From Actinomadura parmotrematis (lineage in GTDB: Bacteria > Actinomycetota > Actinomycetes > Streptosporangiales > Streptosporangiaceae): a stretch of 64,000 nt of DNA. The notes under the pieces are model-generated. The model made no database searches. It was given only the letters and a program-made list of their open reading frames with translations, and was not told the DNA's origin. The stretch is taken from positions 1 through 64,000 of the forward strand of contig NZ_JAIBOA010000012.1 of NCBI RefSeq assembly GCF_019458805.1, written 5' to 3'. This document shows positions 16,701 to 22,905 of this stretch, one piece after another (the stretch's first letter is position 1; the number at the start of each line of letters is the position of its first letter). The translations under genes were made by a program, and so were the position numbers.

Positions 16701-17147
16701 GGCCTCGGCCAGCGCCTCGGGCCGGTCGATGCGGGCCTCGGCGGGCGGGGCCGGGACGGCGGGGGCGTCCAGGGCGGCCAGGGCGGCGGTGAGCTCCTCG
16801 ATGATGAGCCCGACGTAGTTCCGGCCCTGCCGGAACGTGTTCGGGGCGGGGTTCTTCGGATGCCTCCGGGCGGCCGTCTCCAGCCGGTAGGGCCACGCCT
16901 TGCCGAAGGTCTCCCGGGACACCCCGAACAGCGCCGCCGCCGGGGCGCGCAGCTCCTCGACGCCCATCAGGGCGACGGCCTCGCCGAGCAGGGCGCGCAG
17001 CGGCGGGGGCGACGCGGCGCCGGTGCCGTAGCGGCGGCGGGCCAGGGCGGACAGCACGGGGACCCGGGCCGCCAGATCGGCCTCGGGCATCGTCCCGAGC
17101 CCCCGGCGCCTCACCTCGTGCAGCTCCGCGGCGGGCGCGCCCGTCAC
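13746..17147 (-). CDS. STAND-like P-loop NTPase with internal zinc motif and TPR-like repeats
   Basis: 1133 residues. An N-terminal helical part (1-130) precedes a P-loop domain: Walker A GEAGTGKT (163-170), Walker B-like AVIMDGAG (D240), then an NB-ARC-like and winged-helix-like stretch to about 450 (MHPLTARIL). At 581-620 a small motif reads H581 ... ALCGK (C598) ... LPSCPRC (C617, C620), very like the zinc-binding DUF3039 family. Residues about 630-1130 are helical repeats with TPR character (YRRSLDLRPG, ALYRLGAAL, WCHYHLGRL). Such architectures act as signal-triggered switches in regulation or defence. The partner and output are unknown. GTG start; divergent from a small membrane protein. 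Confidence 0.75.
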   Translation of the reverse strand: MTGAPAAELHEVRRRGLGTMPEADLAARVPVLSALARRRYGTGAASPPPLRALLGEAVALMGVEELRAPAAALFGVSRETFGKAWPYRLETAARRHPKNPAPNTFRQGRNYVGLIIEELTAALAALDAPAVPAPPAEARIDRPEALAEAGRLLSGTRLLWLWGEAGTGKTVLARQIADRVRGPRPAAQIRLGNSRVTESDVLAALAHGDADASSWSAAACRRHLRGMLADGRALGAVIMDGAGDPDRVREIVPPDPRVPVVVTARTHPPAPFAGMRVGAYGPAETAAAIGALLPGLPAGDRDRIAAAVAHHPLVLDRVCRYLAADPGRTVPDVVAALSADTSGTLDALDALSGAAERLSVIHRRTLEELRADAPDAVRVLAALVWTAGEGTVPKDLADDFLRHLFPGPAGALTVAAAEAVLSRWALVAVEADAFVMHPLTARILQRLLAGSCQEVLTAFFAFLRAAADVPGRRPARLIGRELAMFDGTFGDSWGRAGSWLALDEKVWLAERRTGPPRIERYEVLPDGIQMTTGPARGPVTGAELADLVAVVSDYERAAEWLYLGWQAFPAQEVSEPDGLSHRVRKGAAEDGGIVRALCGKRWRPQRTGAAAAELPSCPRCAAAADWGPGMIAGASVAFGHLRREAQRAVRSGDADAAAEAVERLRAAPLAHPVEGNAVAVRQLAGAAFELFQQEYPSPGEAVRFLGVAETWYRVLAGVEPAEADHPWRLGQVIVTRVEQEGERRGEGYAEAAALYRRSLDLRPGRDEVLWSLGNALIGRARYAGPEEEERLYRELEHRTRHSPGARRGDPRALARIAFALRMRALIFAPADPALADRLAAESAEWGEALLRKDPDDPDALYRLGAALADRGRFADARGLPGALDLHRRAEEVLRRAVERAPENLAARLALADAHEGRAIALGRTGQKAAEADAWAAAARVHDGGLATAPDDPDLLAGRGWCHYHLGRLAETGDAGAALEHYDRAAGDLARAEGARPYLTDRLCTVQAVRGQLLERTGDARAAEAFARTAETARRLLDGGRDDPDTVKRLAYALVHRANLSPSADPAERDALYVEAHDRLARVAEREPGHIWAWTLAAAALAGRAGLVEAADPALAGRLRAEASGLRAAASGRG

Positions 17148-17177
17148 GCCGTCACCGATCCGTCACCGGCCCGTCAC
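17143..17177. repeat. Four GTCAC direct repeats between divergent genes
   Basis: GTCAC occurs at 17143, 17151, 17162 and 17173, the last three spaced exactly 11 bases (about one helical turn) and extended as CCGTCACCG. The array overlaps the NTPase start codon and lies 52 bases before the small membrane protein gene. It could be an operator or chance repetition of a Val/Thr-coding word. Confidence 0.35.
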
Positions 17178-17228
17178 CGCCGCCCGCCCGCGGCGCCGAG
17201 AGTGGTCGCGACGGGAGAGGAGACCCCC

Positions 17229-17456
17229 ATGACCAGCGCCCTCGCGCACCTGACGGACCCCGCGCACCCGATCGCGATCAAGCTGCTGGCGGCCGGCCTG
17301 GTGGCGGCCCTCGCCACCGCCGTGGCGCTGGCCGCCGGCATCGTGAGCCGATTCGCCAAAGCGTCCCTTCCCCAAGCCGCCATCTGCGCGGGCACCGCCT
17401 TCGGCGGCACCGCCACGATCCTGCTGCTGGCGATCTCGACTTTCAACCCGTTCTAG
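17229..17456 (+). CDS. 75-residue two-helix membrane protein, divergent from the NTPase gene
   Basis: Two hydrophobic segments (about 17-40 and 48-70) separated by a short basic loop (SRFAKASLPQ) suggest a helical hairpin in the membrane. GAGAGGAG lies 6 bases before the ATG. A perfect 20-base-arm palindrome follows the stop, so it is a single-gene transcript. I recognise no family. Its position head to head with the STAND-like NTPase suggests, but does not prove, a functional link. Confidence 0.65.
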   Translation: MTSALAHLTDPAHPIAIKLLAAGLVAALATAVALAAGIVSRFAKASLPQAAICAGTAFGGTATILLLAISTFNPF

Positions 17457-17463
17457 CGGGCGA

Positions 17464-17503
17464 GCGGGCCGCCCGGCGGGGACGTCCCCGCCGGGCGGCC
17501 CGC
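17464..17503. terminator. Perfect 40-base palindrome, bidirectional terminator
   Basis: Arms 17464-17483 and 17484-17503 are exact reverse complements. It lies between the converging stops at 17456 and 17508. No T-tract, as usual in high-GC actinomycetes. Confidence 0.8.
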
Positions 17504-17507
17504 CGCG

Positions 17508-18404
17508 TCACGCGCTGCGCAGCAGTTGCAGCGCCTCGCGGACGCCGCCGTCGGCCTCCTCCAGCAGGAGCGTGGCGCGCGCGGCCGGGACCTCGCCGAG
17601 CAGCGACACCAGCGCGACGCGGGTGTTGCCGCCCGCCTCGGCGAGCGCGTTCTCGCAGGTCACCGGGTCCATGCCGGTCGCCTCGGTGAGGATGCGCACG
17701 AGCCGGGTGCGCAGCTTGGAGTTCAGCGCGTTCACGCTGACCATCAGGTTGGAGTAGGTCCGGCCGAGCCGGATCATCAAGGTGGTGGAGAAGGAGTTCA
17801 GCACCAGCTTCGTCGCGGTGCCGGCCTTCATCCGGGTCGACCCGCTGATCACCTCCGGGCCGGTGGCCAGCGCGATGTGCACCTCCACCTCCTCCCCGTA
17901 GGGCGTCTGCGGGTTGCAGGAGATGAGCGCGGTGTGCGCGCCCGCCGCGGCGGCGGCGCGGAGGGCGCCGACCACGTAGGGGGTGCGGCCGCTCGCCGCG
18001 ATGCCGATCGCGACGTCGCCCTCGTGCACGTCGCCGGCGTCGCGGCCGCCGAGGTCGTCGTCGTCCTCGACGTCCGACACCGCCTGCGACAGCGCGCCGG
18101 GACCGCCCGCGTGGTGCGCGACGACCCGGCCCCAGATCCCGAAGGTCGGCGGCAGCTCGGCGGCGTCGATCACCGCGAGCCGGCCCGAGGTGCCCGCCCC
18201 GAAGTAGTGCACCCGGCCGCCCGCCCGCAGCGCGGCGACGGCCAGGTCGACCAGCTCGGCGATCTGCGGCAGCACGGCGGCCACCACCATCGGCACCGTG
18301 GCGTCCTCGGTGTTGATCAGACGCAGCACGTCCAGCGTGGGCAGGGTGTCGACGTCGAGGGTGCGCGGGTTGCGCCCCTCGGTGGGCAGCTCGCAGTCGA
18401 TCAC
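17508..18404 (-). CDS. murQ: N-acetylmuramic acid 6-phosphate etherase
   Basis: 298 residues of the SIS-domain MurQ family. Visible motifs are TLDVLRLINTED near the start, the sugar-phosphate loop FGAGTSGRLAVIDAAELPPTFG (about 68-89) with the catalytic Glu, GIAASGRTPYV, and SGSTRMKAGTATKL (about 187-200). MurQ cleaves the lactyl ether of MurNAc-6-phosphate to GlcNAc-6-phosphate in the cytoplasm during wall recycling. The GTG start overlaps the regulator stop as GTGA. The product can flow to the NagA and SIS deaminase encoded at 32-35 kb. Confidence 0.95.
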   Translation of the reverse strand: MIDCELPTEGRNPRTLDVDTLPTLDVLRLINTEDATVPMVVAAVLPQIAELVDLAVAALRAGGRVHYFGAGTSGRLAVIDAAELPPTFGIWGRVVAHHAGGPGALSQAVSDVEDDDDLGGRDAGDVHEGDVAIGIAASGRTPYVVGALRAAAAAGAHTALISCNPQTPYGEEVEVHIALATGPEVISGSTRMKAGTATKLVLNSFSTTLMIRLGRTYSNLMVSVNALNSKLRTRLVRILTEATGMDPVTCENALAEAGGNTRVALVSLLGEVPAARATLLLEEADGGVREALQLLRSA

Positions 18405-19348
18405 CGACGCCTCCGGTCGGGTCGCACGGTCCGGCCGCGGACCGCCTCGTAAGTGGCTTCCAGGGCCTTGCGGGTGGATCCGAAGGTACGCTGCGCGAGC
18501 CCGACGAAGACGCAGTCCACCACGGTGAGCTGCGCCAGCCGGCTGGCGGTCGCGCCGGACCGGAACGTCGTCTCCCGTGCCGCCGTCGTCAGGATGAGGT
18601 CGGCCACCTCCGCGATCGGGGACTTGGGGAAGTTGGTCAGGCCGACGGTGGTGACGCCGCGGCCCCGCGCCACCTCCAGCGCGTCGATGGTCTCCATGGT
18701 GGAGCCGGTGTGGCTGATGCCGATCGCCACGTCGCCCGGACCGAGGACGGCGGCGCTGGTCAGCATGATGTGCGCGTCCGACCAGGCGCTGCAGACCCGG
18801 CCGATGCGGTGCAGCTTCTGCTGGAAGTCGGCGGCGACGAACGCGCTCGCCCCGACGCCGTAGACGTCGACCCGGCCGGCGCCGGCGAGGGCGTCCACGA
18901 CCTGCTCCAGCGTCTTGATGTCGAGCTGGGCCGCGGTCTCCTCGACGGCGCGGGCGTCGGCGAAGGTGACCTTCTCGACGATCTGCTCCAGCGAGTCGTC
19001 GGGGCTGATGTCGCTGCCGATGACGCGGCCGCCGGTCGCGCTCTGCGCGCGCCCCGCCTCGGTGGCGAGGGTGAGGCGCAGCTCGGGGTAGCCGTGGAAG
19101 CCGATCGCCCGGCAGAACCGGATCACGGTCGTCTCGGACGTCCCGCAGGTCTGCGCGAGCTCGGTGATGGTGGAGTTGGCGACCCCCTCGGGGTCGTCGA
19201 TGACGCGCTGGGCGACGCGTCGCTCTGCCGGGGGCAGGGAGGGCAGCAGGGAGCGCACCCGCACCACGGTGCTGAGCGGCGTGCCCTCCCGGCCGGGCGG
19301 CGGGCCCCCCGATGTGCTCCCCGACTCTGGGCCGGTGGGTTTCCTCAT
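18401..19348 (-). CDS. RpiR-family regulator of MurNAc/GlcNAc recycling (MurR-like)
   Basis: 315 residues: N-terminal RpiR helix-turn-helix (LAQTCGTSETTVIRFCRAIG, about 63-82) and a C-terminal SIS sugar-phosphate domain (VYGVGASAFVAADF, SHTGSTMETIDAL). Regulators of this kind sense MurNAc-6-P or GlcNAc-6-P and repress recycling genes. Organised as an operon with murQ and divergent from the sugar kinase, with a palindromic site between them. The 24-residue N-terminal extension rich in Gly/Pro is not conserved in the domain. ATG start. Confidence 0.9.
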   Translation of the reverse strand: MRKPTGPESGSTSGGPPPGREGTPLSTVVRVRSLLPSLPPAERRVAQRVIDDPEGVANSTITELAQTCGTSETTVIRFCRAIGFHGYPELRLTLATEAGRAQSATGGRVIGSDISPDDSLEQIVEKVTFADARAVEETAAQLDIKTLEQVVDALAGAGRVDVYGVGASAFVAADFQQKLHRIGRVCSAWSDAHIMLTSAAVLGPGDVAIGISHTGSTMETIDALEVARGRGVTTVGLTNFPKSPIAEVADLILTTAARETTFRSGATASRLAQLTVVDCVFVGLAQRTFGSTRKALEATYEAVRGRTVRPDRRRR

Positions 19349-19349
19349 G

Positions 19350-19365
19350 GTAGAAAGTTTCTTAC
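19350..19365. promoter_or_regulatory. Putative RpiR operator between regulator and sugar kinase
   Basis: GTAGAAAGTTTCTTAC is an imperfect palindrome (GAAA/TTTC core, GTA/TAC flanks) directly before the regulator start and 45 bases before the kinase start. RpiR family sites often have GAAA-TTTC dyads. Both divergent genes could be controlled here. Confidence 0.5.
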
Positions 19366-19409
19366 TGGCTGGATGTCACGTCAACGGGCGAAAAGGCTAC
19401 GGTCGCCAT

Positions 19410-20501
19410 GTGTTGACCCATTTGGCCGGTCCTTTCGTGATCGGCATAGACGCGGGTGGCACGAAGACCCGCTGTGTCGTACTAACGCTCGGGGGCGCCC
19501 TGGCCGGTTCCGGAACCGGTCCCGGCGCCAACCCCAACTCCGGGGGCGACACCGCGGGTGCGCTCTCCACGGCCCTGCGCGAGGCGCTCGGCGATCTCGA
19601 CCCCGGCCTGGTCATCGGCGGCGCGTTCGGCATCGCCGGGGCCGGCTCGGCGGGCCGCCCGGCGGCCGTCGCGGCCGCCCGGACCGCCTGGCAGGGGCTC
19701 GGGCTGCGCGGCTCGCCCGCCGTCGTCACCGACATCGCCGTCGCGTTCGCGGGCGGCACCACGGCCGGCCAGGGCATCGTGGTGTTCTCCGGCACCGGCG
19801 CCGGCGCCGCGGTGATCAACGACGGGGCGATCGTGCAGCGCGCCGACGGCTACGGCTGGCTCGTCGGCGACCAGGGCTCGGCGGTCTGGCTCGGCCGCGA
19901 GGCGGTCGGCGCGGCGCTCGCCGCGCTGGACGGCCGGGCGACCCCGACGGTGCTCACCGAGTCGGTGCCGCGCGCCCTGCTCGGCGCCGCGGTGCTGACC
20001 GAGCTCGACGACGCGCACCGGCCCCGGCACCGGCGGGCGCTCGCCCTCGCCGGATCCACGGCACGCGCGCCCGGCGACCCCGACGGCGGTACCACGATGC
20101 TGCTCGCCGCGCCCGGGGACGCGCCGGCGCCCGATCCGCGGCTCGCCCAGGCGATCATCAAGGAGGTCTACGGGCGCCCGCCCGCCTCCCTCGGCCGGCT
20201 CGGCCCGGTCGTCGCCGCCGCCGCGAGCGCGGGCGACGCGGTCGCCCGCCGCATCATCGGCGAGGCCGCGGACTGGCTGCTGCGCGACGTGGACGCCGTC
20301 CGGCCCGCGCTCGGCGACCCGACCGCGCCGGTCGTCATGCACGGGTCGGTGCTGCGCAGCGGGCCGGTCGCCGACGCCGTCCGCGCCGGGCTCACCGACC
20401 GGTTCGCCGCCCCGCCCGAGGCGGCCGGCGACGGCGCGGTCGGCGCCGCGTCGCTCGCGCTCACCCGGCTCGGCTACCCGCCGCTCGCCCCGGTGCGCTG
20501 A
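19410..20501 (+). CDS. N-acetylglucosamine kinase, BadF/BadG/BcrA ATPase family
   Basis: 363 residues. N-terminal phosphate-1 motif IGIDAGGTKTR (about 11-21), adenosine region FSGTGAGAAV (about 121-130) and C-terminal GDGAVGAASLAL place it with the GlcNAc/MurNAc kinases of the ASKHA fold. It would phosphorylate sugars released by the downstream NagZ-type glycosidase, feeding MurQ and NagA. The likely start is GTG 19410: a TACGGT box (19398-19403) ends 6 bases before it, so translation is probably leaderless. An overlapping ATG at 19408 is out of frame. Divergent from the RpiR gene. Confidence 0.88.
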   Translation: MLTHLAGPFVIGIDAGGTKTRCVVLTLGGALAGSGTGPGANPNSGGDTAGALSTALREALGDLDPGLVIGGAFGIAGAGSAGRPAAVAAARTAWQGLGLRGSPAVVTDIAVAFAGGTTAGQGIVVFSGTGAGAAVINDGAIVQRADGYGWLVGDQGSAVWLGREAVGAALAALDGRATPTVLTESVPRALLGAAVLTELDDAHRPRHRRALALAGSTARAPGDPDGGTTMLLAAPGDAPAPDPRLAQAIIKEVYGRPPASLGRLGPVVAAAASAGDAVARRIIGEAADWLLRDVDAVRPALGDPTAPVVMHGSVLRSGPVADAVRAGLTDRFAAPPEAAGDGAVGAASLALTRLGYPPLAPVR

Positions 20502-20568
20502 ACCGCCCGCAACCGGGAGAAGGCGGCACCGGGCGCGCCGGACCGAGTCGACAGCACTCGCGGGGAGC

Positions 20569-20600
20569 GGCTACCGTCGCCAGGGTCGGATCACGACCCT
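20569..20600 (+). promoter_or_regulatory. Promoter-like box and hairpin before the NagZ-type gene
   Basis: GGCTACCGTCGCCA (20569-20582) contains a TACCGT -10-like box and nearly repeats GGCTACGGTCGCCA upstream of the kinase (19395-19408). It runs into a perfect inverted repeat AGGGTCG-GATCA-CGACCCT (20582-20600), 27 bases before the GTG start. Either an operator or an mRNA hairpin at the 5' end. Confidence 0.4.
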
Positions 20601-20627
20601 GTAACGATCAAGGACGGAGCCGGACCG

Positions 20628-22256
20628 GTGCGCGCCACTCGTTCCCTCGCGCTCGCGGCCGCCGCGGCGCTGGCGGCGCCGCTCGCCGCCTGCGGCGACG
20701 CCGACGGCGGCGCGGCGGCCGGGCACGGCTCCCCGCCCGGCGCCCCGTCCACCACCGGCCCGGCGTCCGCCGCGCCGCACGACGCCGCCTGGATCGCCGC
20801 GCGGGTCGCGGGCATGAGCCTCGCCGAGAAGGTCGGGCAGCTGTTCGTGCCGACCGTGGCGGACCGCTCGGCCGGCGTCGCGATGGTGAAGAAGTACCAC
20901 GTCGGCGGCGTCATCTACTTCCCGCAGAACCTCACGTCCCCGGCCGCCGCCGCCCGGCTGTCCAACGCGCTGCAGAAGGCGTCCCGGACGCCGCTGACGA
21001 TCGGCGTGGACGAGGAGCAGGGCCTCGTCACCCGGGCGCCGTTCGTCACCCGCCTCCCGGGCAACATGGCGCTCGGCGCGGGCGGCAGCGCCGCCGACGC
21101 CCGCGACGCCGCCCGCGTCACCGGCGCCGAGCTGCGCGCCGTCGGCATCAACCAGGACTTCGCGCCGGACGCCGACGTCAACGTCGACCCCGCCAACCCC
21201 GTGATCGGCATCCGCTCCTTCGGCGCCGACGCGAAGCGGGTCTCGCCGCTGGTCGCCGCCGCCGTCGCGGGCTACCAGGCGGCGGGCGTCGCGGCCACCG
21301 CCAAGCACTTCCCCGGCCACGGCGACACCGCCACCGACAGCCACACCGGCCTGCCGGTGATCGAGCACTCCCGGGCCACCTGGGAGAAGGTGGACGCGCC
21401 GCCGTTCCGCGCCGCGATCGCCGCCGGCGCCGACTCGATCATGTCGGCGCACATCGTGGTGCCGGGCCTGGACTCCTCCGGCGACCCGTCCACGCTGTCG
21501 AAGACCGTGCTCACCGGGCTGCTGCGCGGCGAGCTCGGCTACCGCGGCGTCATCATCACCGACTCGCTGGCGATGGCGGGCGTCCGCAAGAAGTACGGCG
21601 ACGCGTCCGTCCCCGTCCGCGCGATCACCGCGGGCGCCGACCAGCTCCTCATGCCGCCGGACCTGCCGCGCGCCCACGCGGCGGTGATGCGGGCGGTGCG
21701 GTCCGGAAAGATCTCCGCGAAGCGGCTGGACGCGTCGGTCGCCCGCATCCTGGCGATGAAGGAGCGGCGCGGCCTGTTCAAGGGCACGCACGTCGACCCC
21801 GCCAGGGCCGCCGCCGCGATGCGCACGAGCGCCCACCGCGCCGTCGCGCACCGCGTCGCCGGGCACTCGGTCACCCTGGTGCGCAACACCGGGGGGCTGC
21901 TGCCGCTGAAGGGCCGGACGGTCCGCGTCACCGGCCCGCACGCGGCCGACCTCGCCGCCGCGCTGCGCGCCTACGGCGTCCGCACCGTCACCGGGGGCGC
22001 CGACGTCACCGTCGTCACCACGCTGAACACCAGGCCGGCGGTGCCGGCGGGCGGGCGGACGGTCGTCGCCGCCCTCGGCAGCCCCTACGCGCTGAACGGC
22101 CTGCCGGCCGGTGCGGACGCGGCCCTCGCCACCTACTCGTCGTCGGCGGTGTCGGTGACCGCCCTGGCGAAGGTCCTGGCGGGGCGGGCGAAGCCGACCG
22201 CCAAGCTCCCCGTCCCCGCCGCGGGCCGCCCGATCGGCTACGGCCTGCACTACTGA
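20628..22256 (+). CDS. Lipoprotein beta-N-acetylglucosaminidase, glycoside hydrolase family 3 (NagZ type)
   Basis: 542 residues. A lipoprotein signal ends LAAPLAAC with lipidated Cys22, so the enzyme is anchored outside the membrane. The GH3 domain has KHFPGHGDT (about 226-234), the His-Asp dyad loop special to NagZ-type glucosaminidases, and the nucleophile Asp in GVIITDSLAMAGV. A GH3 C-domain follows (SVTLVRNTGGLLPL, about 408-421). It removes terminal GlcNAc from wall fragments. GTG start with AAGGACGGAG upstream. It is 126 bases after the kinase on the same strand, with its own promoter-like box. Confidence 0.9.
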   Translation: MRATRSLALAAAAALAAPLAACGDADGGAAAGHGSPPGAPSTTGPASAAPHDAAWIAARVAGMSLAEKVGQLFVPTVADRSAGVAMVKKYHVGGVIYFPQNLTSPAAAARLSNALQKASRTPLTIGVDEEQGLVTRAPFVTRLPGNMALGAGGSAADARDAARVTGAELRAVGINQDFAPDADVNVDPANPVIGIRSFGADAKRVSPLVAAAVAGYQAAGVAATAKHFPGHGDTATDSHTGLPVIEHSRATWEKVDAPPFRAAIAAGADSIMSAHIVVPGLDSSGDPSTLSKTVLTGLLRGELGYRGVIITDSLAMAGVRKKYGDASVPVRAITAGADQLLMPPDLPRAHAAVMRAVRSGKISAKRLDASVARILAMKERRGLFKGTHVDPARAAAAMRTSAHRAVAHRVAGHSVTLVRNTGGLLPLKGRTVRVTGPHAADLAAALRAYGVRTVTGGADVTVVTTLNTRPAVPAGGRTVVAALGSPYALNGLPAGADAALATYSSSAVSVTALAKVLAGRAKPTAKLPVPAAGRPIGYGLHY

Positions 22257-22317
22257 CGCGGGTCTGGACGGGTGTCCAGCCGGGCTGGCAGGATCTCCTC
22301 GCCCCTGGGAGGTCGCC

Positions 22318-22794
22318 GTGCCCCGTCGCCCGCTGCTCGCCGTCCTGATCACCGCGCTGGCGCTCTGCGCGGCCTGCGGGGGAGGCGGCGACCCGCAGCC
22401 CGCGCCCTCGCCGGCGGCGCGCTCCACCGGGCCGGCGACCGTCCCAGCCGCCCAGTCCAGGGCCGCCCGCGCCGCACTCGTGGCGTACCTGCACGCGCTC
22501 GGCAAGGGCGACGGCAAGGCGTGCTCCTACCTCTCCCCCGCGTACGCGCGGGAGACCTTCGGCAAGAACTGCGCCGCGGGCCTGCGTAGCGCGCGTGCCC
22601 GGCTGCGGCCCCGGGACCTCAAGTCGTTGCAGGCGGTCACGGCGCCCGAGGCGGAGCCCGGCGTGACTCCCGGCGAGGTGTCGATCCCCTTCGAGTCCCT
22701 TCGGTGGAAGGACGAGCCCGCGCTTCCGGGCGGCCCCGTCGCGGCCCGTTTCACGCTGCAACGCACCGGCAAGCGCTGGCTGATCTCCGGCTGA
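22318..22794 (+). CDS. Small secreted lipoprotein, unknown function
   Basis: 158 residues. Signal peptide ending ALALCAAC (lipid Cys20), a Pro/Ala-rich linker, then a compact domain with 'AYLHALGKGDGKACSYLSP' and a C-terminal 'RFTLQRTGKRWLISG', resembling the NTF2-like or DUF4878-like secreted domains that end in a WxI strand. Two further Cys (in KACSY and KNCAAG) may form a disulfide. GTG start with GGGAGG 4 bases upstream. It follows the glycosidase by 61 bases and may belong to the same transcript. Specific role not deducible. Confidence 0.75.
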   Translation: MPRRPLLAVLITALALCAACGGGGDPQPAPSPAARSTGPATVPAAQSRAARAALVAYLHALGKGDGKACSYLSPAYARETFGKNCAAGLRSARARLRPRDLKSLQAVTAPEAEPGVTPGEVSIPFESLRWKDEPALPGGPVAARFTLQRTGKRWLISG

Positions 22795-22842
22795 CCCGCC
22801 CTCCCCCGACCCTGGGACATCCGGGCCCGCAAAATCTGACAG

Positions 22843-22877
22843 TTGACTTTCATTTCAAATCGTACTCTCATAAGAGT
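22843..22877 (+). promoter_or_regulatory. Promoter and operator of the first MFS exporter
   Basis: A -35 box TTGACT (22843-22848) is followed by an AT-rich spacer and a TACTCT/TCTCAT -10 region. A perfect dyad ACTCT-CATA-AGAGT (22864-22877) overlaps the start-site region and is a good candidate operator for the TetR protein encoded at 25812. Confidence 0.55.
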
Positions 22878-22905
22878 CCCAACTGTCGATATCTGGAGGT
22901 CCGCC

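Noticed and set aside
12639..17456. 1605-codon plus-strand frame
   Set aside because: Runs antisense through the NTPase gene and out of frame through the acyl-CoA dehydrogenase; low-complexity composition.
22843..22905. Upstream TTG start for the first MFS gene
   Set aside because: It is part of the -35 box TTGACT; the GTG at 22906 has GGAGGT.
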